DNA of 64,000 nucleotides from Hydrococcus rivularis NIES-593 (GCF_001904635.1 NZ_MRCB01000001.1:186001-250000); one strand, 5' to 3'. Shown: positions 45,279 through 55,003, numbered from the stretch's first letter. Made by a program: numbers and translations. Notes: a model not told the origin generated them from the sequence alone.

Positions 45279-45521
45279 CTACCATTTTAAAACAGCCGCC
45301 TCAACTCCTCGATCGCGTCGAATTTTTCCATCTTTTTCAAACCACTCAATTATCTGTTTGTGAGTCAGTTCTTCTATGGGAATGCCTCTATCTTCGGCAA
45401 TAATTTTCAATAGTCTTAAGGAAGAAATTGTCAATCGGGTCAAAAATTTTTCCGGCGAAGATAATAAAGCCGCATCAACATCGGCTGACTCTTCGGGGGT
45501 TAAAAATTGAGGATTTGTCAT
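45279..45521 (-). CDS. Small conserved-type protein downstream of sufR
   Basis: 80 residues from Met 45521 (MTNPQFLTPEESADVDAALL). The frame continues up to 45542, but those seven codons derive from the ATGACCA intergenic repeat, so the inner Met is preferred. Predicted helical, with LTRLTISSLRLLKIIAED and a basic C-terminal part; no metal-binding motif and no recognised family. It directly follows sufR (17-base gap from the sufR stop with this start), suggesting cotranscription with the SUF regulator. Confidence 0.6.
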   Translation of the reverse strand: MTNPQFLTPEESADVDAALLSSPEKFLTRLTISSLRLLKIIAEDRGIPIEELTHKQIIEWFEKDGKIRRDRGVEAAVLKW

Positions 45522-45550
45522 TTGTCTTTGGTCATTGGTCATTCGATTTT
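45514..45550. repeat. ATGACCA/ATGACAA tandem repeat at the sufR-orf junction
   Basis: On the minus strand, ATGACCAATGACC is followed by AAAGACAAATGACAAA. The same degenerate heptamer repeat occurs at 10741-10758, 19868-19892, 29752-29763, 50214-50250 and 58785-58812. Here it supplies alternative start codons. Confidence 0.75.
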
Positions 45551-46207
45551 AAATTTTGCTTGAATTAAGTAGCCGCAATTATGTTCGCCATTGTTAATCC
45601 AGTGGGTGCGTTCTACCGTACAATCGGGCAAGACAGCCGAGAACATTTCTAATTCGTGTCCGCAAACGCTGGGAAAAGATTCGGCAACTTCAGAGATAGC
45701 GCAATGGTGTTCTGCTAGAATGTACTTCTCTGGAATCCCCTTTTTAGAATTATCGTTCTCTACCAAAAGCAATTCTGCCATGTAGCCCTCTTCCTGACGG
45801 AGTTGGACTAATTTAGTTACCCGTTCTCTGAGAGTTCCATTGCCCACTCTTTGTCGGTATTCCTCGGCTTTGCGTTCCCACTGCTTGCGCAGAACTTCGC
45901 CGACTTGTTTTTCTCCAACCGTTTCTACCAGGGTGTCCAAAAAAGATACGGCAAATTCGCTGTATCCTTGAGGAAAGCGATCTCGTCCTTTTTTGCTCAA
46001 ACGGTAGATGTATTGAGGACGTCCCATGCCAACTTGAATGGCATGATGTTCGATTAGTTCCTCGGTTTCTAAATCCTTGAGATGGCGGCGAATGGCTTGG
46101 GGACTTATATCTAAGTTGTCAGCTAAAGCCTGGGCAGTAGCTTGACCGTTTCTGAGTAAATATTGAAGAATATCTTGTTTGGTGGAAGGGGGCTGAGTAA
46201 TCGTCAT
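45539..46207 (-). CDS. sufR: SUF operon repressor SufR
   Basis: 222-residue Fe-S-sensing transcriptional repressor. N-terminal helix-turn-helix (TKQDILQYLLRNGQATAQAL, ISPQAIRRHLKDLETEELI). The C-terminal cysteines show exactly C-X12-C-X13-C-X14-C (from HHCAISEV to EHNCGYLI), the pattern described for SufR, three of which bind its cluster. Known SufR represses sufBCDS and itself when clusters are plentiful. Divergent from sufB, with two operator-like palindromes in the gap. Confidence 0.95.
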   Translation of the reverse strand: MTITQPPSTKQDILQYLLRNGQATAQALADNLDISPQAIRRHLKDLETEELIEHHAIQVGMGRPQYIYRLSKKGRDRFPQGYSEFAVSFLDTLVETVGEKQVGEVLRKQWERKAEEYRQRVGNGTLRERVTKLVQLRQEEGYMAELLLVENDNSKKGIPEKYILAEHHCAISEVAESFPSVCGHELEMFSAVLPDCTVERTHWINNGEHNCGYLIQAKFKIE

Positions 46208-46291
46208 CTTCCTAGGGTGGGAAATGCCGCGCGATCGTCAATAGTGTTCGCTGGTCACTCTTGAGCCGATCCTGAAAAAATTGATTCGACT

Positions 46292-46321
46292 TTGACAACA
46301 ACACTATTGTTAATCTATTCT
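46292..46321 (+). promoter_or_regulatory. Candidate sufB promoter
   Basis: TTGACA (46292-46297), 18-base spacer, TATTCT (46316-46321). This is a near-consensus sigma-70-type promoter pointing at sufB; the predicted transcription start is near 46328, giving a leader of about 135 bases. Confidence 0.6.
46297..46311. promoter_or_regulatory. Secondary SufR operator-like palindrome
   Basis: AACAA-CACTA-TTGTT, a shorter relative of the main operator. It lies between the -35 and -10 boxes of the candidate sufB promoter. Confidence 0.5.
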
Positions 46322-46332
46322 AGAATAAAATT

Positions 46333-46352
46333 AAACAACAAAAATGTTGTTT
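46333..46352. promoter_or_regulatory. Primary SufR operator (CAAC-N6-GTTG)
   Basis: Perfect palindrome AAACAAC-AAAAAT-GTTGTTT. The CAAC-N6-GTTG core matches the inverted repeat reported for SufR in Synechocystis. It sits just after the predicted transcription start, where a bound repressor would block sufB. Confidence 0.8.
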
Positions 46353-46463
46353 AAGTCTTAGAACCTCGTACAACCCCGTTGCTTTGCTGATAGCCGTCAC
46401 CACTTGCCTGCCATCCTAACAGCGATCGCCTGTTTGTACAAAGAGAGAGAACACTAAAGTCAA

Positions 46464-47906
46464 ATGAGTGCCACAACAGTCAAAAACCTAGTCAACCAGC
46501 CATACAAGTACGGTTTCGTTACCAACATTGAGTCAGATACCATTCCTCGCGGACTCAATGAAGATATTATTCGCTTGATTTCTGCCAAAAAGAACGAACC
46601 GGAATTCATGCTGGAGTTTCGTCTCAAAGCCTATCGGCAATGGCAGAAGATGACGGAACCTACTTGGCCGCACGTGAGCTATCCGCCCATTGATTACCAG
46701 AATATCATTTATTACTCCGCACCCAAGCAGAACAAAGAAAAACTCAAAAGTCTCGAAGAAGTCGATCCCACGCTTTTAGAAACTTTTGAAAAGCTGGGCA
46801 TTCCGCTATCGGAACAAAAACGACTCTCGAACGTCGCAGTAGATGCCATTTTCGATAGCGTTTCTATCGCCACCACCTTCAAAGAAAAACTCGCCGAACA
46901 CGGGGTCATCTTCTGTTCGATTTCCGAAGCCCTACAAGAACATCCCAAACTGGTTGAGAAATATATCGGTAGTGTCGTTCCGGTTGGCGACAACTATTTT
47001 GCTGCCCTTAATTCTGCCGTTTTCAGCGATGGTTCCTTCGTCTACATTCCCAAAGGCGTACAATGCCCGATGGAACTTTCTACTTATTTCCGCATCAACA
47101 ACGGAGAAACAGGACAGTTTGAACGCACGCTAATTATCGCCGATGAAGGTTCTTCTGTAAGTTATTTAGAAGGCTGTACCGCGCCGATGTACGATAGCAA
47201 CCAACTCCACGCAGCAGTGGTAGAATTGGTCGCTTTAGACAACGCAGAAATCAAATATTCCACCGTGCAAAATTGGTTCGCTGGAGACGAAAATGGTAAA
47301 GGTGGAATTTACAACTTCGTCACTAAGCGTGGCTTGTGTAAGGGAGTTAATTCTAAGATTTCTTGGACGCAAGTCGAAACGGGTTCTGCAATCACTTGGA
47401 AGTATCCGAGTTGCGTGTTAATTGGAGATAATTCCGTTGGGGAATTTTACTCCATCGCCCTCACCAACAACAAGCAACAAGCCGATACGGGAACTAAGAT
47501 GATCCATATTGGCAAAAACACTCGCAGCACGATTATTTCTAAGGGAATTTCTGCTGGGAATTCCAAGAATAGTTACCGAGGTTTGGTAAAAATGGGACCC
47601 AAAGCAACGGGTGCGAGGAATTATTCCCAATGCGATTCTATGCTGATTGGAGACAACGCCGAAGCTAATACTTTTCCCTATATTCAGGTCGATAATAACT
47701 CTGCCAAGGTAGAACACGAAGCCTCGACTTCTAAGATTGGAGAAGATCAGCTTTTCTACTTTGCCCAACGGGGAATTTCTGAAGAAGACGCAGTGTCAAT
47801 GTTGGTAAGCGGCTTCTGTAAAGATGTCTTGAATAAATTGCCGATGGAATTCGCCGCAGAAGCTGATAAACTATTAAGTCTAAAGTTGGAAGGAACTGTA
47901 GGCTAA
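46464..47906 (+). CDS. sufB: Fe-S cluster scaffold SufB
   Basis: 480 residues; with SufC and SufD forms the SufBC2D scaffold on which clusters are built. Seen: the helical N-terminus ([15 protein letters not shown]), a right-handed beta-helix core ([39 protein letters not shown]), and the C-terminal [20 protein letters not shown] shared with SufD. First gene of sufBCDS, all on one strand with short gaps. Start ATG 46464. Controlled by the SufR operators upstream. Confidence 0.97.
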   Translation: MSATTVKNLVNQPYKYGFVTNIESDTIPRGLNEDIIRLISAKKNEPEFMLEFRLKAYRQWQKMTEPTWPHVSYPPIDYQNIIYYSAPKQNKEKLKSLEEVDPTLLETFEKLGIPLSEQKRLSNVAVDAIFDSVSIATTFKEKLAEHGVIFCSISEALQEHPKLVEKYIGSVVPVGDNYFAALNSAVFSDGSFVYIPKGVQCPMELSTYFRINNGETGQFERTLIIADEGSSVSYLEGCTAPMYDSNQLHAAVVELVALDNAEIKYSTVQNWFAGDENGKGGIYNFVTKRGLCKGVNSKISWTQVETGSAITWKYPSCVLIGDNSVGEFYSIALTNNKQQADTGTKMIHIGKNTRSTIISKGISAGNSKNSYRGLVKMGPKATGARNYSQCDSMLIGDNAEANTFPYIQVDNNSAKVEHEASTSKIGEDQLFYFAQRGISEEDAVSMLVSGFCKDVLNKLPMEFAAEADKLLSLKLEGTVG

Positions 47907-47924
47907 AAGGATTGTTTCGGGTTA

Positions 47925-48001
47925 GTGGTTAGAATTCGTAAGCTAGTTTTTTCTACTAACCATTAACCACTAACTACTCACTAATAACTCACAATAAACT
48001 G
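47925..48001. repeat. TTAGTGGTTAG / AACCACTAACTAC intergenic repeat between sufB and sufC
   Basis: Degenerate direct and inverted copies (GGTTAGTGGTTAG near 47920 and AACCATTAACCACTAACTAC at 47958-47977) form a possible weak hairpin in the operon. The same words recur near 11395 and 19965. Confidence 0.6.
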
Positions 48002-48790
48002 ATGATTAGAGAAAATAGCGAAGTCATTTTATCGGTTCGGAATTTAACGGCTAATGTAGACGATACACCGATTTTGAAGGGAGTCAATCTAGAAATTAAA
48101 GCGGGAGAAATTCACGCGATTATGGGGCGTAATGGTTCGGGAAAAAGTACCTTGGCTAAAGTTTTAGCAGGTCATCCCAGTTATGAAGTGACGGGAGGAG
48201 AGGTCATTTATAAAGGGGAAAATTTACTGGAAAAAGAACCAGACGAACGTGCGTTAGAAGGAATATTTTTAGGTTTCCAATACCCGTTAGAAATTCCTGG
48301 CGTTAGCAATCTAGATTTTCTCCGCGTAGCTTATAATGCCCGACGCAAGCATCTCGGTTTAGAAGAAATCGATACGTTCGATTTTGAAGATTTAGTGCAA
48401 GAAAAACTGGGAATCGTGCAGATGGATTCTAGTTTTCTAGAGAGAAGTTTGAATGAAGGCTTCTCTGGTGGAGAAAAGAAGCGCAATGAAATTTTACAAA
48501 TGGCGTTATTAGAACCCACATTAGGGATTTTAGACGAGATCGATTCGGGTTTGGATATCGACGCGCTGAGAATTGTTGCCAACGGCGTTAATCAATTGGC
48601 AACCCCCGATAATGCTTTCCTGGTCATTACTCACTATCAACGCCTGCTAAACTACATTACGCCGGATTACGTTCACGTTATGTATGACGGTCGCATCGTT
48701 ACCAGTGGCACTAAAGAATTGGCACTTGAATTAGAATCTCGCGGCTACGAATTTGTAGAAGAAAAAATTCTTTCAGAAGTTGGTACTTAA
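48002..48790 (+). CDS. sufC: Fe-S assembly ATPase SufC
   Basis: 262-residue ABC-type ATPase of the SUF scaffold. Seen: Walker [11 protein letters not shown]-loop [11 protein letters not shown] (typical SufC), signature [10 protein letters not shown] and Walker [13 protein letters not shown]; all intact. Its ATP cycle reshapes SufB and SufD during assembly. ATG 48002; 95 bases after sufB, 27 bases before sufD. Confidence 0.97.
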   Translation: MIRENSEVILSVRNLTANVDDTPILKGVNLEIKAGEIHAIMGRNGSGKSTLAKVLAGHPSYEVTGGEVIYKGENLLEKEPDERALEGIFLGFQYPLEIPGVSNLDFLRVAYNARRKHLGLEEIDTFDFEDLVQEKLGIVQMDSSFLERSLNEGFSGGEKKRNEILQMALLEPTLGILDEIDSGLDIDALRIVANGVNQLATPDNAFLVITHYQRLLNYITPDYVHVMYDGRIVTSGTKELALELESRGYEFVEEKILSEVGT

Positions 48791-48817
48791 GTTAAGTCAA
48801 AAGTCAGAAATCAAAAA

Positions 48818-50167
48818 ATGAGTACGACAGCGATATTAAAAACTGAAGAAACGGGGTTGACAAGTGATGCTTACCTCAGAGATTTACTGAAAAAATGCGA
48901 AGCGAAAAAAATGGTTGAAAATATCGCGATCGCAGATAAGATAGAAGAATTGCGCCGACAAGCCGTTTCTCAAGTATTAGAATCGCGAATACCTAGCAAA
49001 AGAGATGAAGAATGGCGCTTCACCGATTTATCGGATTGGCTACAAATTAGCTTTCAAGTAGCAGAAAAAGCAACGATTGCTGCTGGTGATATAGAAGGAT
49101 TGACTTTACCAGAAGCCAAGCAAAGTCGAATCGTCTTCGTCAACGGCTTTTATTGTCCCGAATTGTCTGATGTGTCGGGATTGCCAGAAGGCGTTTACGT
49201 TGGCAACTTAGTCGATTTGCCAGATGCACAAAATAACAAAATTGTCAAGTATTTAGCCCGACAAGAAGACGCAACTGAAATCTTTACTGCGCTTAATACA
49301 TCTGGATTAATAGATGTAGCAGTGATTTGGGCGAATCCCAACGTCATCGTCGAAACGCCAATTCAAGTTCTTTTTCTTTCTGTCTCTGGTTCGTCCCCTA
49401 GCTTTTCTCAGCCGCGCTTGTTGGTAGTAGCTGAAACGGGATCTAGCCTAGAATTGGTAGAATTTTATGGGGCAGTGGGGAAGAATACACCTTACTTTAC
49501 CAACGCGGTAACAGAGATTTGGGTGCAAGACAACGCCCAAGTCAGGCACAACCGCATTCAACAGGAGTCGGAGAAGGGATTCCACATTGCCAAGAGTGCG
49601 ATCGCGCAAGCCCGCGACAGCCGCTACACTTGTAATGAGATTAACCTGGGTGGAAAACTGTATCGCAATAATTTAGATATATTTCAGACGGGAGAACAAA
49701 CGACCACGCACCTAAACGGGTTAGTGGCGATTTCTGGCGAACAGGTGTCGGATACCCACAGCGCGATTTTTCTGACTAAACCCCACGGAACGACCGATCA
49801 ACTGCATAAGTGTATTATTGATGGGAGCGCTCATGCCGTTTTCAATGGCAAAGTTTTTGTTCCGAAAGCGGCACAACTGACGAATGCAGCTCAGTTAAAT
49901 CGCAATTTGCTGTTGTCTCCTAAAGCCAGAGTTAATACTAAGCCAGAGTTACAAATTACAGCAGATAATGTTAAATGTTCCCACGGTGCCACCGTGAGTC
50001 AGCTAGAAGCCGATGAAGTCTTCTATCTGCGCAGTCGTGGTTTGACAGAAGCGGATTCGCGTCGCTTGCTAGTCGATGCTTTTGCTGCGGAGATTTTGGA
50101 GCGCATTTCCATCGAATCTCTGCGTCAACAACTCACTCAACTCATCGCTCAAAAAGTAAAAAATTAA
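48818..50167 (+). CDS. sufD: Fe-S assembly protein SufD
   Basis: 449 residues, paralogous to SufB. A helical N-terminal domain (SKRDEEWRFTDLSDWLQISF) precedes a beta-helix with LNGLVAISGEQVSDTHSAIF and the C-terminal KCSHGATVSQLEADEVFYLR, where the SufD cysteine-histidine site lies. Needed for iron entry into the scaffold. Third gene of the operon. Confidence 0.97.
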   Translation: MSTTAILKTEETGLTSDAYLRDLLKKCEAKKMVENIAIADKIEELRRQAVSQVLESRIPSKRDEEWRFTDLSDWLQISFQVAEKATIAAGDIEGLTLPEAKQSRIVFVNGFYCPELSDVSGLPEGVYVGNLVDLPDAQNNKIVKYLARQEDATEIFTALNTSGLIDVAVIWANPNVIVETPIQVLFLSVSGSSPSFSQPRLLVVAETGSSLELVEFYGAVGKNTPYFTNAVTEIWVQDNAQVRHNRIQQESEKGFHIAKSAIAQARDSRYTCNEINLGGKLYRNNLDIFQTGEQTTTHLNGLVAISGEQVSDTHSAIFLTKPHGTTDQLHKCIIDGSAHAVFNGKVFVPKAAQLTNAAQLNRNLLLSPKARVNTKPELQITADNVKCSHGATVSQLEADEVFYLRSRGLTEADSRRLLVDAFAAEILERISIESLRQQLTQLIAQKVKN

Positions 50168-50243
50168 ATCGTTATTGGTTGTTGTTTGTTACCTAGCTCA
50201 GACAACCAATAACCAATAACCAATAACCAATGACAAATGACAA
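50168..50243. repeat. CAATAAC / ATGACAA tandem repeats before sufS
   Basis: Four AACCAAT(A) units (50200-50231), then ATGACAA units that run straight into the sufS start codon (50244). No Shine-Dalgarno sequence is present between them. Confidence 0.75.
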
Positions 50244-51506
50244 ATGACTCTAATTCAAGAAAAAATTCTCGCCGATCGAGTTCGTTCTGACTTCCCAATT
50301 TTGCATCAGGAAGTTAATGGAAAACCACTAATTTATCTTGATAGCGCCGCCACTTCTCAGAAACCTCTAGCGGTCCTCGATACCCTACGCAATTATTACG
50401 AGCGCGATAATGCTAACGTTCACAGAGGCGCTCATACTTTAAGCGTCAGAGCAACCGAAGCCTATGAAAGTGCAAGAGATAAAGTTGCTAAATTTGTCAA
50501 TGCGGCTTCGCGTCAGGAAATTGTTTTTACTCGCAACGCGACAGAAGCGATTAATTTAGTCGCCTATAGTTGGGGACTCAATCATCTTAAAGAGGGAGAT
50601 GAAATTCTTCTCTCGGTGATGGAGCATCATAGCAATCTCGTCCCTTGGCAAATTATCGCTCAAAAAACAGGCGCTGCTATCAAATATGTGGGACTGACAG
50701 ATACAGAAGAATTAGATTTAGGGCAGTTTAATTCGTTACTTTCCGATCGAACAAAACTGGTTGCGATCGTTCATGTTTCTAATACGTTGGGTTGTATTAA
50801 TCCAGTCGAAAAGATCGTTTCAATCGCTCATAAAAATGGCGCTAAAGTCTTAATTGATGCCTGCCAGAGCGTTCCCCACATGCCCGTTGACGTGCAAGCA
50901 ATAGGGTGTGATTGGCTAGTAGCTAGCGGTCATAAAATGTGCGCTCCGACGGGAGTTGGTTTTCTCTATGGCAAGCAAGAATTATTGGAAGAAATGCCTC
51001 CCTTTTTAGGCGGAGGTGAGATGATTTCTGAAGTGTTTTTAGACCACTTTACCTGTGGAGAATTGCCTCATAAATTCGAAGCTGGAACGCCTGCCATTGG
51101 CGAAGCGATCGCGCTCGGTGCAGCCGTCGATTATTTAACCGCAATAGGAATGGATAAAATCCATGCCTACGAAGAGGAATTGACGACTTATCTGTTTGAG
51201 AAATTAGAGCAAATTCCTAACTTGAGAATCTACGGACCAAAACCTACAAAAGATGGAAAAACAAGGGCAGCGCTAGTATCTTTTAATGTAAGAGGAATTC
51301 ATGCTAGTGACTTATCTACTTTGTTGGATCAAGAGGGAATCGCAATTCGTTCGGGACATCATTGTACTCAACCATTGCATCGACTATTTGAAGCATCGGG
51401 AAGTGCAAGAGTGAGTTTATCTTTTTACAATACTCGCGAGGAAATTGATGTTTTTATTAAGGTGTTGAAAGAAACGATTGATTTCTTTAATAGCGTGATG
51501 GAGTAA
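50244..51506 (+). CDS. sufS: Cysteine desulfurase SufS
   Basis: 420-residue class II desulfurase; supplies sulfur to the SUF scaffold through SufE. Seen: [11 protein letters not shown], the cofactor lysine in [17 protein letters not shown], and the catalytic cysteine in [10 protein letters not shown], the short-loop form that requires SufE. The start codon ATG 50244 is part of the ATGACAA repeat. The last gene of sufBCDS. Confidence 0.96.
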   Translation: MTLIQEKILADRVRSDFPILHQEVNGKPLIYLDSAATSQKPLAVLDTLRNYYERDNANVHRGAHTLSVRATEAYESARDKVAKFVNAASRQEIVFTRNATEAINLVAYSWGLNHLKEGDEILLSVMEHHSNLVPWQIIAQKTGAAIKYVGLTDTEELDLGQFNSLLSDRTKLVAIVHVSNTLGCINPVEKIVSIAHKNGAKVLIDACQSVPHMPVDVQAIGCDWLVASGHKMCAPTGVGFLYGKQELLEEMPPFLGGGEMISEVFLDHFTCGELPHKFEAGTPAIGEAIALGAAVDYLTAIGMDKIHAYEEELTTYLFEKLEQIPNLRIYGPKPTKDGKTRAALVSFNVRGIHASDLSTLLDQEGIAIRSGHHCTQPLHRLFEASGSARVSLSFYNTREEIDVFIKVLKETIDFFNSVME

Positions 51507-51898
51507 GTAATTTTTCGCCCACAGGCGCAGAGGTGCAGAGATTTTTTGAGGTGGGAAAGCGAATACCAATTCGCCGCTCCTCGGACTAACGTCCTGCGGG
51601 GCGGTTCACAATTGGCAATTAGGCAGCAGCTCTCTATGTAATACCAATTTTCAGGTTTTCGCGATCGACATCTTTTTCCCCTCTCCCAGTTTGGGAGAGG
51701 GGTTGGGGGTGAGGGCGATCGACTATCTCTGTCATTAATGAATGAAAAATGGTATAAGGCTTTTTCATGGAGGAGTATCTGTAGCGTTCTTTTTTAGAAA
51801 TGGTATAAGCTGATGTACATGTGTTAAGCGCATCAGCAAATATGTGTGGGTGCGCAGCCGCGCGATCGCTTTTGTTTGGGCAAAGCTAAACAGCGCCC
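51507..51898. other. Intergenic region after sufS
   Basis: 392 bases between convergent sufS and the DUF1997 gene. Holds a G/C-rich imperfect hairpin (CGCCGCTCC...GGGGCGG near 51571-51603), one copy of the 115-bp MITE-like element, and a further AAATGGTAT end-like sequence at 51799-51807. No gene. Confidence 0.6.
51641..51755. mobile_element. 115-bp MITE-like element, copy 1
   Basis: Terminal inverted repeats ATACCAATTTTCA and (reverse complement of the right end) ATACCATTTTTCA. The interior has an inner palindrome CCCCTCTCCC...GGGAGAGGGG and GGGGGTGAGGGCGATCGA. Copy 2 at 55140-55254 has exactly the same length and is nearly identical. No transposase is encoded and no clear target duplication was seen. 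Confidence 0.75.
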
Positions 51899-52660
51899 TT
51901 AAGCTGCCATATTCTCTTCTTCTTGAGAAATTGAAATTCTCTGCAAGTCACTGGCGTTTTTGGGCGGTAGGGGTAAATTAAAGCGAGCGTGGAAATCTTG
52001 CTGGACTTTTTGAGTTAGACGAGGAGAAACCTGACGCACGATTTGGGCAAGTAGGCGATCGCCCGTTTTTTGGATGAGAGATGAAGGTAACTTGTAGATG
52101 AACTTGGGAAACTGTACTGCCACATCCATGTGCAATTGCCATCTAACTTTAGTAATAACCGATGGCAGTTTGGATATGCTTTTCTTTCTAAAAGCCGCAG
52201 CAATTCCCGACTCTGATAAATCCACGGGGATTTCTACCAGTTCCATCGAAGCTTGATAATCAACTTCATAGCCGGGAGATTGGTAATCCGGCACTGGAAT
52301 GCTATTCATCTTATAAATCGCGTCCTTTGGAGGCTGAAGGACGACGGCAATTTTGGGTTCTACCTCATAGCCAAAAGCCCCAAATTTACCAATTGTCAGG
52401 ATATAGCCATTGTCTTCAATGGGTTCTACCTTCATCGGTCGAGCGCAACGACAGAACCATTCTTCATGGGCATCGAGATACTCAGCCACCAATCGAGCAT
52501 CGCCGTACATTTCCATATGACCTTCAAAATGCGTTTGAAAGCGGACAGTCGCAGCTTTTGCTACTTCTAGAGTGGTTGATGATTCCTCTAAATTTAAGGT
52601 TTCATCATAAGGCTTTTGAGAGAAATCAATTGCTTGATGGTTAGTCGCTTTGCACTGCAT
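51899..52660 (-). CDS. DUF1997 family protein
   Basis: 253-residue soluble protein of a family shared by cyanobacteria and plants. The middle follows the family: QTHFEGHMEMYGDARLVAEY, EEWFCRCARPMKVEPI, TIGKFGAFGYEVEPKIAVVL and the C-terminal QVSPRLTQKVQQDFH. It may be a START-like lipid or pigment binder, but this is unproven. ATG 52660. Divergent from the SDR gene by 151 bases. Confidence 0.82.
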   Translation of the reverse strand: MQCKATNHQAIDFSQKPYDETLNLEESSTTLEVAKAATVRFQTHFEGHMEMYGDARLVAEYLDAHEEWFCRCARPMKVEPIEDNGYILTIGKFGAFGYEVEPKIAVVLQPPKDAIYKMNSIPVPDYQSPGYEVDYQASMELVEIPVDLSESGIAAAFRKKSISKLPSVITKVRWQLHMDVAVQFPKFIYKLPSSLIQKTGDRLLAQIVRQVSPRLTQKVQQDFHARFNLPLPPKNASDLQRISISQEEENMAA

Positions 52661-52811
52661 AAAATCCCCTTTAACAACAATCTATGTTTACCTCAATTGA
52701 TGAATGGCATTTTCCGGCTATTCGTTATAAGCTTTCCTTGACTCGTAAAAACCAAATATAAATCAGCGATCTTCGCTAGATTAAAACTAGACAAGAGTAC
52801 AGGAAATTGAC

Positions 52812-53471
52812 ATGAAAGCATTTGTAGCAGGAGCAACCGGACAAACAGGACGGCGAATCGTACAAGCTTTAGTCGCTAAGAATATTCCCGTTCGAGCTTT
52901 GGTAAGAGATTTGGAGGCAGGAAAAGAAATTTTGCCAGCACAGGCAGAGCTAGTCCTTGGCGATGTCCTCAAGCCAGAAACTTTGGGAGAAGCCATTGCC
53001 GACAGTACAGTTCTTCTGTGTGCAACGGGAGCTAAACCCAGCTTAGATCCCACCGGCCCTTATCAAGTGGATTATCAAGGCGTAAAAAATTTGGTTGATG
53101 TTGCCAAAGCCAAAGGAATCGAACATTTTGTTTTGGTTTCCTCTTTGTGCACTTCCAAATTTTTTCATCCTCTTAACTTGTTTTGGTTAATTCTCTATTG
53201 GAAGAAACAGGGAGAAATGTATCTCCAGAACAGCGGCTTAACTTATACAATCGTTCGCCCCGGCGGTCTTAAAAATGAAGATAACGCAGATTCAATTGTG
53301 ATGTCATCAGCAGATACCCTGTTTGATGGCAGTATCTCGCGGACTAAGGTAGCACAAGTTTGCGTAGAATCTCTGATGCAACCCACAGCACGCAATAAAA
53401 TCGTAGAGATAGTCGCTCGACCCGATGCAGCGCCAATGGATTGGGAACAATTGTTTGCCACTGTCGCTTAA
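52812..53471 (+). CDS. NAD(P)-binding SDR family protein (atypical)
   Basis: 219 residues with an N-terminal Rossmann fold (FVAGATGQTGRRIVQAL), DVAKAKGIEHFVLVSSLCTS, and a C-terminal YTIVRPGGL motif. This is the atypical SDR group that includes plastid proteins such as TIC62 and Ycf39-like chaperones. Substrate not predictable. ATG 52812 directly follows CAGGAAATTGAC. Confidence 0.85.
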   Translation: MKAFVAGATGQTGRRIVQALVAKNIPVRALVRDLEAGKEILPAQAELVLGDVLKPETLGEAIADSTVLLCATGAKPSLDPTGPYQVDYQGVKNLVDVAKAKGIEHFVLVSSLCTSKFFHPLNLFWLILYWKKQGEMYLQNSGLTYTIVRPGGLKNEDNADSIVMSSADTLFDGSISRTKVAQVCVESLMQPTARNKIVEIVARPDAAPMDWEQLFATVA

Positions 53472-53765
53472 GGGATGCTAGATTAACGCGACGTACAACT
53501 TCTCTGAGGAAGCTGTTCGAGTCAAGATTCTGGAGAGCAAGAATTAACCCATTCGCCGATGCTCCTCCACTTCGTGGGAGTCCGCGTCGGTTCGCAATTA
53601 TCAGTTCGCAATTAATAAAAGAAGAACCAGGCTCGCGGAACTAAAAACCGGAATTAATGTCATGCTAATCGGACGCTGCCTCAATACTGTTGGAACAATT
53701 TTCAGAAGAGGAGCATGCTGTGCTAGAATCCCTAAGACTGCAAAGCAGTCAAGCCTTAATTCCTG
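53472..53765. other. Region upstream of bioY
   Basis: About 300 bases (360 if bioY starts at 53832). A G/C-rich imperfect hairpin with GCTCCTCCACTTCGTGGGAG lies near 53559-53578. No riboswitch family or biotin operator (BirA-type palindrome) was recognised. Confidence 0.4.
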
Positions 53766-54425
53766 GTGAAGATCAACCGACGAACCCACGCTAGAAAACA
53801 TCTCTTTCAGAATCGAGAACTAATCATCAACGTGTCAGGACTCAACGAGCTTCTCTGGGCGCTAATTGGTCTGCTGTTGACCATTTTCGGGACGTTTATT
53901 GAAGCATTTATTACTAATCCGCCTTGGGATTGGGCGGATCGAGGGATGTTTTCTCAGTCTCTCGGTACTACCTGCCAGATTGGTGCAGTCCTGCTGACAG
54001 GATGCTTGGGGGGGAAAAATGCCGGAGCGCTTTCTCAAATTGTCTATGTTGTCCTTGGATTGTTGTGGTTGCCAATTTTTGGTCGCGGTGGCGGTCTAGA
54101 ATATGTTAGAGAGCCTAGCTTTGGCTATCTAGTAGGATTTATTCCTGGCGCTTGGTTGTGCGGTGCGATCGCATTTCGTCACAGGACAAAATTAGAGTCT
54201 TTGGCAGGTAGCGCCCTCTGCGGTTTGTTGGCGATCCATTTTTGCGGGTTAATCTATCTGGTCGGTTTATCTTTCTTTGATTCGGCAGGCGATCTCTTCG
54301 TTTCTCTGGAAAATTTGCCACAATTGATTAATCGCTACTCTATTGCACCTTTACCGGGTCAAATGGTTCTTATCTGCGTTGTCTCAGTTATTGCTTTCGT
54401 TTTGCGTCGGGTATTATTTTATTGA
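53766..54425 (+). CDS. bioY: Biotin transporter substrate-binding subunit BioY
   Basis: Membrane S-component for biotin uptake, alone or with an ECF energising module. Up to 219 residues from GTG 53766; a GTG at 53832 (197 residues) fits homologs better, because the preceding 22 residues are basic and polar. Six hydrophobic helices (ELLWALIGLLLTIFGTF, GLLWLPIF and others) and the BioY stretch GFIPGAWLCGAIAF are seen. lspA follows at 75 bases, as in other cyanobacteria. Confidence 0.88.
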   Translation: MKINRRTHARKHLFQNRELIINVSGLNELLWALIGLLLTIFGTFIEAFITNPPWDWADRGMFSQSLGTTCQIGAVLLTGCLGGKNAGALSQIVYVVLGLLWLPIFGRGGGLEYVREPSFGYLVGFIPGAWLCGAIAFRHRTKLESLAGSALCGLLAIHFCGLIYLVGLSFFDSAGDLFVSLENLPQLINRYSIAPLPGQMVLICVVSVIAFVLRRVLFY

Positions 54426-54500
54426 GTTAATGATTAATTAAAAGTTGTTGGTTAGTAGTCTTTAAATCGTTTGCAACCAACACTAAATTCTCAATTTAAA

Positions 54501-54956
54501 ATGTTAAAAAATCGTTTTTTCTGGATTGTTGCAATTGTTGGTCTGATTTTAGATCGATTAACAAAATACTGGGTGGAGCAGAATTTCGAACTACATGAAA
54601 CCTGGTCTTTGTGGGCAGGAGTTTTTCATTTTACCTATGTAAGAAATACAGGAGCAGCTTTTAGTTTTTTTACAGGAGGATCGGGTTGGTTGCGCTGGCT
54701 ATCTCTGGCGGTTAGTTTGGGGTTGATTGGCTATGCTTGGTGGGGACCAAGACTAAAAGCGATCGAACAGTTGGGCTGGGGCTTTGTCTTGGCTGGGGCT
54801 TTCGGCAATGGAATCGATCGCTTTTTATTTGGCTATGTCGTCGATTTTCTCGATTTTCGATTGATTCAATTTCCTGTTTTTAACTTAGCCGATATTTTTA
54901 TTAATATTGGGATTATCTTTCTTTTAATCGCTAGTTTTCGAGAAGCAAGAAGATAA
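54501..54956 (+). CDS. lspA: Lipoprotein signal peptidase (SPase II)
   Basis: 151 residues from ATG 54501 (TTG 54471 is further upstream). Membrane aspartyl protease that removes signal peptides from lipoproteins. Four helices; catalytic aspartates lie in the conserved blocks GAFGNGIDRFLFGYVVDFLD and FNLADIFINIG, with NTGAAFSF before them. Length is normal. The lipoproteins predicted elsewhere in the window would be among its substrates. Confidence 0.95.
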   Translation: MLKNRFFWIVAIVGLILDRLTKYWVEQNFELHETWSLWAGVFHFTYVRNTGAAFSFFTGGSGWLRWLSLAVSLGLIGYAWWGPRLKAIEQLGWGFVLAGAFGNGIDRFLFGYVVDFLDFRLIQFPVFNLADIFINIGIIFLLIASFREARR

Positions 54957-55003
54957 CTTTGAAATCAGTTACTAGCGATCCCATTTTGGATTTTAGATTT
55001 TGG

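Noticed and set aside
51641-51755. The repeat pair as a CRISPR array
   Set aside because: Only two copies, 3.4 kb apart, 115 bp long, with terminal inverted repeats; no short regularly spaced repeats or cas genes.
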